Under the pieces are notes generated by a model that saw nothing but the letters and a program-made list of their open reading frames with translations, made no database searches and was not told the origin of the DNA. From Campanula takesimana (Eukaryota > Streptophyta > Magnoliopsida > Asterales > Campanulaceae), in NCBI GenBank assembly GCA_026119855.1, contig JAOWBW010000300.1, positions 533,954-597,953 of the forward strand: DNA of 64,000 bases. Reading direction: 5' to 3'. This document shows positions 1 through 10,473 of the stretch, piece after piece (the first letter of the stretch is position 1; each line of letters starts with the position of its first letter). The translations under genes were made by a program, and so were the position numbers.

Positions 1-275
1 ATGGCACACAAATTAAGAGAAGTGACGTGTGTAAGTAGGGTTGTGAGAGGGGAAAAAGTTAGTGGATATGACAAGTGGGGCCTACAATTTAAATATGTGA
101 GAGGGGAAAGTTAGTGGGTATGACAAGTGGGCCCCATAATTTAAGTATGTGAGAGGAAGAAGTGAGTGGGTATGACAAGTGGGACCTACATTTTTTACCA
201 TTTTAGGAAAGGATGAAGCTTTTAACGGGACACCCATTTGGGTAAAAGATGAAGCTTCAAATGGGACGGAGGGAG
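1..275. mobile_element. Stowaway-type MITE, right part only
   Basis: The sequence ends in GGGACGGAGGGAG followed by TA (276-277). This is the right terminus of the plant Stowaway (Tc1/mariner) MITE family, whose inverted terminus is CTCCCTCCGTCCC with a TA target duplication. The left end lies outside the window. The body holds three imperfect direct copies of a unit of about 57 bp (about 40-195), each containing GTGAGAGG and ATGACAAGTGG. It is non-coding. Confidence 0.7.
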
Positions 276-502
276 TATGTATTTTGCCACTAAATTATAC
301 AAAAAGTTATGTCTCTTAAAATGGAATTTGGACACTCATTTAGGGACAGAGTTAGTAGTATTTCTTCCCCTTCCCTTTGCTACTTGAAGTAACCTTTTCA
401 ATCTTAAAACTTTGTTACACATGGATTTTGCATTAGAACTCAATCCTACTAGAAAAAGAAAATGATTACATTGTTCAGTTACTGATAAAAATGACTAAAT
501 AG

Positions 503-2507
503 GTTGTCAAAGGGCTTGACGAAGGAATTCTAAGCATGAGAGTTGGTGGGAAACGCCGACTTTATATTCCTGGAACAGTAAGTAAATGGCCTTTTCTTTT
601 AGCATACTCCCTCCTTCCCAAAATGATTTAATACTTTTTCGCTGTTATTGAGAAGGAACTTTAAGCAATAATTTTAAGCTGATTTAATTATACTAATGAA
701 AATCTAAAACTTGTTATTGATAGACTATCAACAATACTATTTTAGATTTTCATTAGGACAATTAAATCAACATAAAATCATTGCTCAAATTTCCTTCGCA
801 ATAACAGCGAAAAAAGTAGGAACATCATTTTGGGACGGAGGGAGTATTATTCTTTTTTCCCCTTGAATTTCCACTCATGATGTTGCACTGTGTGTAAATG
901 TCATATTCCTTTTATTACGTTTTTGTCTTCTTTCACCTTGATGCAAACTGAAAGCTATGCGGATAAGTTGATATTGTTCTTGTAAGTATCAACTTTTTGT
1001 TATTGAGTAGACAAATGTCCTTTACGATTGACAGTTAAGCCCAAACAAAGCGAAATGGAAAATATTCCTGTAGGAAATAGTAGAAAGTAATTACTCCCCC
1101 CGTCCAAAAATGATGTCTAATTTTGTCCCAAAATGAATGTCTGATTTTTAAATAACTTCGTCTCCACTTTTTTTTTTTTTTTTTTTTACCATTTTGTTTT
1201 TTCACATTTCATTGTGTACTGACATTGGAGTTTAGGCTCAAAGAAAGCTAAAAGTCTACAAAGGTAATAGGAAAGAAGGTGAGATGAGTATGAAAAACTG
1301 CTTTATTTTATTCTCATAACTAAGGCTAAAGCAATGAACTCTGCTTATGGATTGTGCCACTATCTCCTTTTTCTTGCACACAAACAATCCTGAACCAAGG
1401 CTAAAGCAATAGTGAGAGTACTTTTCATACTCCCTCCGTCCCAAAATTTCACTAGCCATTTCGTGTTTATGCACATTTAAGCCTAAATTGTAGAAATAGG
1501 AAGAACGTTTTGGGACAATGAAAAATGTCAAATGAGAAGATCATTTCGGGACAGAGGGAGTGTCAACACAACCAGCTTGAAACCCTGCAGTCCACACTCC
1601 AACCTGCAGTGAACTTGATTCCATAGTCTAGGACTCTAGTGTCCTTAGAACTCTCTTGGCTTCATCCCTAGTTGAGGTACTTTTCTTTTGCAGTTTTTCC
1701 GAAAAGATACAAGAAACAATCTAATTGTTTCTAATCTAGCTATAGGAGCAAAAGTATATGAAAAATCAGCGCCAAGGATTTGAGCATACCCGTTATTAAC
1801 AAGTCTTGCTTTGCTTGTTGACGGAACCATCTGCATTCATTTTGGTTATGAAAACCCACTTGACTCCTATCACTTTTCGGTCCCTTGGTCTATTTACAAG
1901 CCTTCCTTCTCAATCATGATGAACAAGGGTGTTCTTTTTCCTAATAGAAATGGAAACATAAATATAAAAAACAATTAATGATACGAGTCCCTAGCTAGAG
2001 TTGCCCCTCAGTAAACAAGGCACACATAATTCCTATCAACCTTTCTCGATTGAAGCTAAGGAGCATAACTCCATTCAAGTATATCTGAAAAAAAATTAAA
2101 AAAAAATCAAAACATCATCACTGCATTTTCTTCAGTTCCGATTGGTTCACCATCTCAAGTGAACGCACATTCACTTATTGGCCTTCTTGCATATTACAGT
2201 AACTTTTCTCCAAAGGGTATGCTTTGATTTTGTATTGCTTGTTTATTATTTTCCCTTCCTGTTGATTCATCTAATTGAAAGCTGGATTCAGATATTGCAT
2301 ACTGAGTATTTGTTTTGCTTGATATGCAGTGTACGACTATTGTAATTTTTGGTTTTCTAATATTTTCCCTATGTCTCTTGAGTAGTTGGCATTCCCAAAG
2401 GTCTCACTTCAGCTCCTGGAAGGCCAAGGGTAGCTCCTAACAGTCCCGTTGTTTTTGATGTGAGCTTGGAATATATACCCGGGCTTGAAGTTGACGACGA
2501 AGAGTAA
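503..2507 (+). CDS. 3' end of a chloroplast FKBP-type peptidyl-prolyl cis-trans isomerase gene (two last exons)
   Basis: FKBPs catalyse cis-trans isomerisation of prolyl bonds; members of the FKBP16 type act in the thylakoid lumen. Exon 503-577 follows an AG acceptor and encodes VVKGLDEGILSMRVGGKRRLY then IPGT. This is the conserved FKBP segment (GLDEGI, GGKRRL, IP), and it ends at a consensus donor GTAAGT at 578. The last exon encodes GIPKGLTSAPGRPRVAPNSP, then VVFDVSLEYIPGLEVDDEE and a stop at 2505-2507; VVFDV is the final beta strand of the fold. I recognise this C-terminus as that of plant FKBP16-3-like proteins, from memory only. The acceptor TAG at 2383-2385 joined to the donor at 578 gives LAFPK and then runs out of frame at AAAGGT. 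Either one base is missing there or the weaker donor GTAAAT at 582 is used. The 5' exons lie upstream of the window. Confidence 0.8.
607..844. mobile_element. Stowaway-type MITE in the FKBP intron
   Basis: It starts with CTCCCTCCTTCCCAAAATGA and ends with TCATTTTGGGACGGAGGGAG, with TA on both sides (605-606 and 845-846). The 238-bp body is a long imperfect hairpin: AAAATCTAAAACTTGTTATT is mirrored by ATTTTAGATTTTCATTAG, and GAAGGAACTTTAAGCAAT by ATTGCTCAAATTTCCTTC. It carries no coding capacity. Confidence 0.92.
1094..1190. mobile_element. Solitary Stowaway-like left end
   Basis: CTCCCCCCGTCC after TA (1092-1093) resembles a Stowaway terminus. It is followed by two similar stretches (GTCCAAAAATGATGTCT, GTCCCAAAATGAATGTCT) and a T-tract at 1169-1187. 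I found no matching right end before the next MITE, so this is a fragment or a rearranged copy. Confidence 0.4.
1430..1560. mobile_element. Short Stowaway-type MITE in the FKBP intron
   Basis: The left end CTCCCTCCGTCCCAAAAT follows TA (1428-1429). The right end is ATTTCGGGACAGAGGGAG, followed by TG in place of the second TA. At 131 bp it is shorter than the neighbouring family members. Confidence 0.75.
1645..1935 (-). pseudogene. Copia reverse transcriptase relic in the FKBP intron
   Basis: Read on the minus strand this is a short piece of Ty1/copia RT. It begins with a VNRPRDRKVIGVKWVF-like stretch (about 1860-1925) and continues through KARLVNNGYAQ and FAPIARLETIRLFL (1645-1836), which match the family's KARLVAKGYAQ and FSPVA...IR landmarks. 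No LTR, integrase or RNase H is visible, so this is an old internal fragment. It is unrelated in position to the large Copia at 3680-11984. The host FKBP gene runs on the opposite strand. Confidence 0.75.
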
Positions 2508-3579
2508 GATAATTGAAATTCTTTCTCATTGCTTATTTGGTAAGTATCGACTTTTCTGATGGATGATTGCTTCTTGGTAAATGTTAATTTCTCCAACAAG
2601 TGAAGGAGCTTCTCTCTCTCTCTCTCTCTCTTTTTTTTTGGTATTTCCCCCCTTGTTATACCTCATGATTATAATTTATATACCTACTTGAAATTTCCTT
2701 TGATTCAACTTTTCATTTGATATATCAAAGCGGGCTCTCCATACCTTGTTATCACATTATTTACTATGACCTGAAAGTAAGGCTCCATCTATTTTGGGGT
2801 TCGGGGAAATGTTTTCTGGAAAATGTAGTGAATTTGTTTTCAATAGTTTGGTAAAATTTAAGAGTTTTTCTAACTGATTCCTACAAAATAATAACTGTGA
2901 GTTAAGGCGGGAGGTTCCCCAGCTAAAAGTCTCCGGCGTGAGTAAGTATATTTTGGGATTGGGCACATCAGTGTGGTAGTGGGTGGTGGTTATGATGACA
3001 AACATGTGGGGAAACTTATGGGTTTGTAAAATGATAGCATTTCAGGGATTATAATGGGTCTTGTCAAGACTGGAGACCTAAAACAGAATCTCAAAATCAA
3101 TAATCAAAACACTAACAACCATTGAAACTGCAAAAATGATAGGGCAAGGCAGGAGCATTCCTTTAACTGTCAACTTATCCAGAAAACTAACAAGATGGAA
3201 GGAAATACAGAAGAAAAAAATATATGTACAAACAACAAATAATAGTTTTTGCAATAATAAAAGATAAGTTCAACAACATATAAAAAAAAAAAAAAAAGGT
3301 AAGATGACCCCCAATGACAGTGAAAGTTGAGCAGCAAACCAGAACTCATCTCCCTGCTATAAAAACTAGCCAACCAGTACCCAATGATCTGAGACATTTA
3401 CCACAATTTCTAGCCTCCTCTCGACTTCCCAAACATTATGAGCTAAAAGGTGGTGTGGTATTAATATCTTTGAAAATTCCTACAACAGTAGTGTGCAAAA
3501 TCATGCAACAAATGAATTGCGTCGCTTCTTGATATTTGCACCCGCTTCCGGCTGACCTTTTCTCATCATGGCCACAAAT
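2508..3579. other. Non-coding stretch downstream of the FKBP stop
   Basis: It probably holds the FKBP 3' UTR followed by intergenic DNA. A (TC)n microsatellite lies at about 2611-2631 and an A-tract at about 3282-3297. No open frame here resembles a protein, and no TE ends are seen. The assembly gap follows at once. Confidence 0.5.
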
Positions 3580-3679
3580 NNNNNNNNNNNNNNNNNNNNN
3601 NNNNNNNNNNNNNNNNNNNNNNNNNNNNNNNNNNNNNNNNNNNNNNNNNNNNNNNNNNNNNNNNNNNNNNNNNNNNNNN
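3580..3679. other. Assembly gap (100 Ns)
   Basis: Exactly 100 unknown bases, the usual placeholder for a gap of unknown size. It truncates the left LTR of the Copia element: about 239 bp that are present in the other LTR (10474-10712) have no counterpart here. Confidence 0.99.
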
Positions 3680-4948
3680 TTCGAACGAATATCAAGAGAC
3701 TCCTTGATCTGGTGCTAGACCAATAATTATGAAACACACTTTCACAATTCAGTAAGAACTATATGGAATTTATTTGTGAATTATTTTGCTCCTCAATCAA
3801 TGATATCTTAGAACAAAATAAAATCTCTCTCAAACTCTTTGAGACTCACAAAAGCACTACTCTATATGGTCTGGCCGAATTGGGGTTTTTATACACAATT
3901 AAGACCTATTCCAAATAGGTAACTTGTACCAAAAACCTTTCCTAATCAAATTAGGAAAATTTCCTGCGCCATACCGGGCGCCCGCCTGGTCCTACCCAGG
4001 CGCCCGCTCATTTGACTAGAAGGTCAAGTTCCTTTTTCCGGCTTGTTCAGGCGCCGCCTGGTTCAACCCAAGCGCCGGCTTGGTTGACCAGGAGGCCCAG
4101 AGAACTTTTCCAGAAATTCCTTTGAGTGTCCTTCGACCCTAAATTCCAATATAGTCCTCTTATTTAAGATTCGTTCTATTGTGTGTGACCCTCTAGGATT
4201 ACACTAAGTTGGCAATGGTCTCAAACATGATCCCATAAGATATGATTAGGTTCTAGCAAACCGTCATACCTACCCAAATAGTATAACTAGATACAAGTTC
4301 GCATCCTTTAGAATATGTCACTATCCTTTTGTCCACGATGTCATTGAACACAAGTCATGGTCAAACAGTCAACTTGTCTTGTTCAATACTTTCTCGATTC
4401 CGAATATGTTGATAATTCAAATGCTATTGATCCAATCAATCCATTTGAGTCCGGCCGAACATTTCATCAACATCATTCCTTCGAGGGGCCCAAGCTTGAC
4501 ATCTCTCCATGGAGGGACAAATCCATTCAGCTTATTATCTTCCCAACGGGAATCCGATTATGCCGATCATACCCTTTATAACTACCGTGTTAAGGTAGCG
4601 TTTGAATATGTCAAACACAATGTTCATCAAGTGGAAGACTATAATAACTTCATGTCTAAGGATTCAAATGACATAACTAATATGAGATATATGTACGACA
4701 TAGACCATGACATAAATCTCATACAGCGGGTCATGTCCAGTACCTTGTTCCAAACAAGTACCCATAAATCTAACATGATCATCCCATGACCATTTAGCCT
4801 TTATACTAGTGCTTAACAAGTACTAGGGACGGGGATTATTATAAGTAAACATGAACAACAATAATAATCAAACATCTCTTTATTGATATGAAATAAATGA
4901 TAACAATTACAACGTTTATTAAACGTGCCTAGGGCACCACTACCAACA
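3680..4948 (-). repeat. 3' LTR of the Copia element, truncated by the gap
   Basis: It matches 10713-11984 almost base for base. The inner edge ends in CTACCAACA on the plus strand, so on the element's own strand the LTR starts TGTTGGTAG. A TATA-like TATAAAAA on the minus strand (plus 3886-3893) sits in the same place as in the other LTR. A GC-rich motif (GGCGCCCGCCTGG and variants) recurs at about 3976-4080. Confidence 0.93.
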
Positions 4949-4960
4949 ATCTCCCACTTG
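4949..4960 (-). other. Copia polypurine tract
   Basis: On the element's strand this reads CAAGTGGGAGAT directly before TGTTGG of the 3' LTR. That is the usual plus-strand priming site of plant Copia elements. Confidence 0.85.
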
Positions 4961-4962
4961 CC

Positions 4963-5952
4963 CTAGGCCCAATCTCCGATGTATCTAATACCCATGGACC
5001 TAACATGACCATCATGTTTAGCTTGTGGAAGTCCCTTTGTCAGCGGGTCCGCAACATTGTCATCAGTAGGTACTCTGCATATATTTACGTCTCCCCTATC
5101 AACGATCTCTCGAATGATATGAAAACGCCTAAGTATGTGTTTGGATTTCTGATGTGTTCTTGGTTCCTTTGCTTGAGCAATAGCACCATTATTATCGCAA
5201 TAAAGGTCTATTGGATTAGCAATACTAGGAACCACTTCAAGTTCAGTTATGAACTTCTTAATCCAAACAGCTTCCTTTGCAGCATCCGATGCAGCAATAT
5301 ACTCAGCTTCTGTTGTAGAATCAGCGGTTGTACTTTGCTTGGAACTCTTCCAGCTTACAGCTCCACCATTTAACATAAACACAAAACCCGATTGCGATCG
5401 GCTATCATCTTTGTCGGTTTGGAAGCTTGCATCCGTGTAAGCATTTACAACGAGATCATCTTCCATTCCTCCATAGACCAAAAACGAGTCTTTAGTTCTT
5501 CTCAAGTACTTAAGAATCGCTTTTACAGCTATCCAGTGGTTTTCGCCAGGGTCGGATTGGTATCTACTTGTCATGCACAAAGCATAAGATACATCCGGCC
5601 TAGTACAAATCATGGCATACATGATGGACCCAATTGCCGAAGCATATGGAACATCATTCATTTTCTCACGCTCATCGTTTGTCTTAGGACATTGAGTCTT
5701 GCTTAGAGAAACTCCATGTAACACGGGCAAGGTGCCTCTCTTAGAATTTTCCATACGGAATCTTCTAATGACCTTGTCAATGTATGTACTTTGGCTTAAA
5801 CCAAGTAGCTTCCTTGATCTATCTCTATAGATCTTGATGCCAAGTATATAAGCGGCTTCACCCATATCTTTCATTGCGAAGCACTTTCCTAACCAAGTCT
5901 TCACAGACTGAAGTGTAGGAATGTCGTTTCCAATGAGTAATATGTCATCCAC
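4963..5952 (-). pseudogene. Copia pol, C-terminal part: end of RT and RNase H
   Basis: The open frame begins within the RT catalytic motif (YVDDILL; the frame start here is a GTG inside the motif, not a real start codon). It continues through the RT thumb (YASAIGSIMYAMICTRPD) to RNase H near residues 180-300 (SWKSSKQST, TEAEYIAASDA, CDNNGA, RTHQKSKHI). It stops just before the purine tract. It is separated from upstream RT by frameshifts between about 5950 and 6040, so it cannot be made as part of an intact polyprotein. RT copies the RNA and RNase H removes the template. Confidence 0.9.
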
Positions 5953-6109
5953 ATATAAAATAAGGAATAGCCTATGCTCCCACTAATCTTCTTGTATACA
6001 CAAGGCTCATCTTCGTTCTTGATGAAACAAACTCTTTAACCGATTCATCAAAACGGAGATTCCAACTCCTTGAAGCTTGCTTCAATCCATAGATGGATCT
6101 TTGCAATTT

Positions 6110-6601
6110 TCATACCTTAGAATCTTGTTCAAAACCTTCTGGTTGTGTCATATACACATCCTCTTGAAGTTTTCCATTCAGGAAAGCAGTTTTGACGTCC
6201 ATCTGCCATATTTCATAGTCATGATATGCGGCAATGGCAAGCAAAATTCTTATAGACTTGATCATTGCTATGGGTGAAAAGGTCTCATCATAGTCAATAC
6301 CATGAACTTGCCTATAACCCTTCGCTACAAGCCTTGCTTTGTAAGTATGCACCTTCCCATCCATGTCAGTCTTCTTCTTGAAGACCCATTTGCATCCTAT
6401 GGTTTTTACACCTTCGGGCGCATCAATCAAATTCCAAACTTGATTGTCTTGCATGGATTGCAATTCGGATTCCATGGCTCCAAGCCACTTGTCCGAATCA
6501 GGAGAAGACATCGCCTCTTGGTAGGTTGACGGTTCATCATTCTCAATGATTTCTACCTCATTACTATCCGTTACGAGAAATCCATATCTCTCGGGCTCGG
6601 A
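6110..6601 (-). pseudogene. Copia pol, N-terminal RT segment
   Basis: The frame continues that of the gag-integrase ORF after the TGA at 6602-6604. It encodes the linker and the start of RT: KWVFKKKTDMDGKVH, KARLVAKGYRQ, DYDETFSPIAMIKSIR and the MDVKTAFLNG catalytic aspartate region. It ends at a second in-frame TGA (6110-6112). Beyond that, KLQRSIYGLKQASR is still legible in the same frame up to about 6040, where the frame shifts. Confidence 0.88.
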
Positions 6602-8920
6602 TCATAACCTACTAGATCTGCGAGTTGCTTGTGTATTTTGAACAGTTTCCACACCTCCTTGTGGTTCTTGTTCTTGTTCCACTATTGGTTCAATGTTATT
6701 TTCTGGGTCTCGAATTTCTTCAAGATTTATTTTAATCCCACTGATTTCTTTGGAGAGAAACTCTTTCTCTAGAAAGACCCCAGTTCGGGAAACAAACACT
6801 TTGTTGTCCTCACGGTTGTAAAAGTAATATCCTCTAGTTTCGTTAGGATATCCCACGAAATTACATTTATCAGATTTGCGTGCAAGTTTGTCTGAGACAA
6901 GTCTTTTGACAAAAGCTTCGCAACCCCAAATCTTCATGAAAGACAGACAAGGCTTCTTTCCGCTCCACATCTCATATGGAGTCTTTTGAACCGATTTAGT
7001 TGGAACACGATTTAATGTGAAAGCAGCGGTTTCTAGGGCGTAACCCCAAAAGGATATTGGAAGATCAACTTGACTCATCATTGATCGAACCATGTCTAAC
7101 AAAGTCCGATTTCTCCTCTCGGACACACCATTCCATTGTGGCGTTCCGGGTGGAGTCAATTGTGAAACTATTCCACAATTCTTTAGATGATCATCAAATT
7201 CTTGACTCAAGTATTCTCCACCTCGATCTGATCGAAGTGCCTTAATACTTTTGCCAAGTTGTTTTTCTACTTCATTTTGAAATATTCTAAATATCTCAAA
7301 TGCTTCACTTTTATGTTTCATTAGGTAAACATACCCAAATCTACTATAATCATCAGTGAAGGTTATGAAGTATTGAAATCCTCCCCTAGCATTGCTACTT
7401 AATGGTCCGCATACATCGGAATGTATCAACCCCAATAAGTCGCTTGACCTTTCACCCAACTTGGTAAAAGGTGTCTTAGTCATTTTTCCAAGAAGACACG
7501 ACTCACAAGTATCATATGACTCTAAGTCACATGAACCCAAAAGTCCGTCCCCATGGAGTTTTGAGATACGCTTCTCATTAATATGACCAAGATGGCAATG
7601 CCATAAATAGGTATGATTTACATCATTAGGTTTAGATTTCTTATTTACATGATAGACATTGTCATTATTTTCATTCTTGACATCCAAGATATAAAGGCCA
7701 TTAAATGAATTAGCAATACCATAAAGTACATCATTTAAATAAATAGAAAATTTCTTATTCTCAATAAGAAACTTAAAACCTTCATTATCCAAACAAGAAA
7801 TTGAAATAATATTTCTGCTTAAATCCGGAACATAATAACAATTGTTCAAAACAAGAATTAATCCGAAAGGTAAAGTGACTTCATAAGTCCCTACGGCTAA
7901 TGCAGCAACTCTTGCTCCATTCCCCACGCGTAGATCTACTTCACCTTCTTTAAGCAGTCTCCTATTCTTTAGTCCCTGCACATTTAGACAAATGTGAGAA
8001 CCACATCCGGTATCCAATACCCAAGAATCAGTGGTAGAAAGGAGAATATCTATCATATAGATACCTGAAGTCGACGCAGCCTTGCTGCCCTTCTTCTTCT
8101 TTTGCTCTTCCAAGAAAGCCTTGCAATTACGTTTCCAATGACCAATTTCTTGACAATGGAAACAGATTGCATCCTTTTGTGAATCGGGTTTTGCCTCAGA
8201 AGCCTTGGCAACCTTTGCCTTGCTTATTTTGGGTTTGACAACTTTATTACCCTTTCCATTGGCACTAGACTTCTTCCCATCATGAACCAAGAGCACAGGA
8301 GAACCTTTCTCCACAATTTTCATCTCTGCATTTTTGAGCATCCCATGCAACTCAGAGAGATTCTTATCCATTCCATGCATGTTATAATTCATCACAAACT
8401 GATTATAACTTTTAGGCAATGAATTAAGAATGAGATCCGTGGCTAGCTCCAATGGGATTGGATAGCCAAGTTTCTCAAGGTGCTCTACATAACCTTTCAT
8501 TTTAAGAAAGTGAGGACTCACTTGTTGCCCTTCATTCATTTTACTAGTAGTGAATGCAACAATGGTCTTGTACCTCTCTTGCCTAGCTTGCTCTTGAAAC
8601 ATGGTTCTCAACTCCACGCCTATCTCATAGGCTTCCAAATGTTCCAAACTTTGTTGGAGTTTTGAACACATAGCAGCAAGCATGAGACAACTTACATCTC
8701 TTGAATCATTATGATGTTTCTTGTAATTGTCTCTTTCTACCCTAGGGGCAGTAGGCGGTGGTTCAGCAGGGAGAGGCCCATCGAGAATGTACAACTTATC
8801 TTCTTGCCTAAGAACGATTCTTATGCTACGGATCCAATCCATAAAGTTAGTACCATTCTCTTCGAGCTTATCCTTCTCAAGGATCGATCGCAATGACATT
8901 GATTGAGTGTTATTAGTCAT
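6602..8920 (-). pseudogene. Copia gag, protease and integrase
   Basis: A 772-residue frame from a good ATG at 8918-8920. Residues 1 to about 250 are the gag (UBN2-like) domain, with LEENGTNFMDWIRSIRIVLR near the start. A CCHC zinc knuckle (CFHCQEIGHWKRNC) lies near residue 253 and the protease motif VLDTGCGSH near residue 300. The integrase HHCC zinc domain spans about residues 437-480 (HLGHINEKR ... CESCLLGK). The DDE core begins near residue 500 (HSDVCGPL, TDDYSRF, RSDRGGEY, NGVSERRNRT). The frame closes at a TGA (6602-6604) exactly where the RT linker continues in the same frame, so the stop is a nonsense mutation rather than the natural end. It is unlikely to give a full polyprotein. Confidence 0.92.
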
Positions 8921-10460
8921 TATCTACAAATATGCAAAATTTCCAAAATTTAATAAGTACCGATTTTCATTAAAGAGATAAATAATGTATTTTTCAAACA
9001 AAATACTCCCACTAAATTATATAACCTTCATATACATCCAATGTATAATATAATTTAATTGGGCTAAGATCCAACTTTAATTTAACTTTTGAGTCCACGG
9101 AGGCGGACCGCTCAAAAACTAAATTAATTAGGTAGACAATCATGTCAATCATATCACATATGATTCTTAGATCCTTTTATGAGATTCTTTGAGAAATCCA
9201 ATTTCAAAAAGCATGTTTAATCTCATCATTTGCCTAGCCCAAAACTGTTTTGACGCCTAATTAAGTCCAACCATTTCAAACGCATAGGAACCATTCAATT
9301 TAACGCACCTTGCGGAGGCAATCCCACATTAAATTAATGAACCTCATCTTGCTCATACATGAATAAAATCAATGCACTTCGCGGAGGCGAACCCACATCA
9401 AAATCACCCATATATAAACAAGTGTTTTAATCATGGCATGGCAAAGAAGGACTTAAAACTTTCTTTGAAGGTTCATCACATATAGCATATAACACATTTA
9501 TGAGCACATAATATAAACATGTTATACATCAAGTTTAGCCACTAAATTAATCTCCATTAATTTAAGCATGGTATTTATGTGTCATTAGTTTCTCTATAAT
9601 TATGAGGATGAGACTATTTCAACTTCGGTTATTATCTCCAAATCGAGACAACAAGACGTGCGGTCGAACTAAGCCATCAGGCAACCACAATCCCGCACTA
9701 ATTCAAGAAACCAAGAAAGTAGTCCATGTGGCCGAAACTAAGCAATAGATGGTCTCGATGAACGTAGGCCAATTGCATTCACAATTCCACATGGATCTCC
9801 AATCATTGAACCAAGAACCTTTGTTTCTCAATTTTAGCAATTATGAACTCTTCATAATTCTAACTTCGTTTTATCTTTGAAACTTTGATTGCGATCAATT
9901 TTGGGAAACACAATCTCGATGAACGCAGATTAGCCATCCAAAACTTGAACCAATCTAGGAATCACAAGACTAAAACAAATAGGAAAATCAAACCCCAAAA
10001 TCCACACACAAACCAACTACCCAAAACCCATTCCAGATCAACAAGTCTGGACTGGTTCTGTTACTGGTTTTGTCGAATTTATCGAAAATTCCATATTCAG
10101 ATTTTAACCAAAATCAGAACATATTTTGACCACCGAGCGCCCGCCTGGTCTTAAGCGAGCGGGCGCCTGAATGGTCAGAATGGTATAGAATTTTAAAGTT
10201 CGAAAATTTTGTCTCAAAATTATTTTTCCCCGATTATTAAAACTTTGATCCAATCAAAAATCAATAATCGAAATAATTCAGAATCCACCATAATTTTTAT
10301 TGCGATTGAATCGTGCGATTAAAGTTGCAAAACAATAAACCACATAAAATCACAAAAGACATAAGCATCATATATTCCAATATTCATATCATGCTAGGCA
10401 CATAAACAATTTATATACACATAACATGATCAAGGTATTGAAATAATCAACATGAACGGG
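8921..10460 (-). other. Copia 5' leader between primer-binding site and gag
   Basis: About 1.5 kb, AT-rich and without a gene. It contains a short tandem theme around CTTNGCGGAGGC and GGAGGCGGACC (9095-9400). Near 10135-10165 it has one copy of the GC-rich GCGCCCGCCTGG motif that is otherwise found in the LTRs. Confidence 0.7.
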
Positions 10461-10472
10461 GAGCTGATACCA
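10461..10472 (-). other. Copia primer-binding site (initiator tRNA-Met)
   Basis: On the element strand TGGTATCAGCTC follows one base after the 5' LTR end. The first eight bases match the plant tRNA-iMet complement TGGTATCAGAGC. Confidence 0.88.
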
Positions 10473-10473
10473 C

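Noticed and set aside
3170..3532. Open frames near the gap with hydrophobic stretches
   Set aside because: They lie over an A-tract and AT-rich DNA, with no conserved motif and no splice context.
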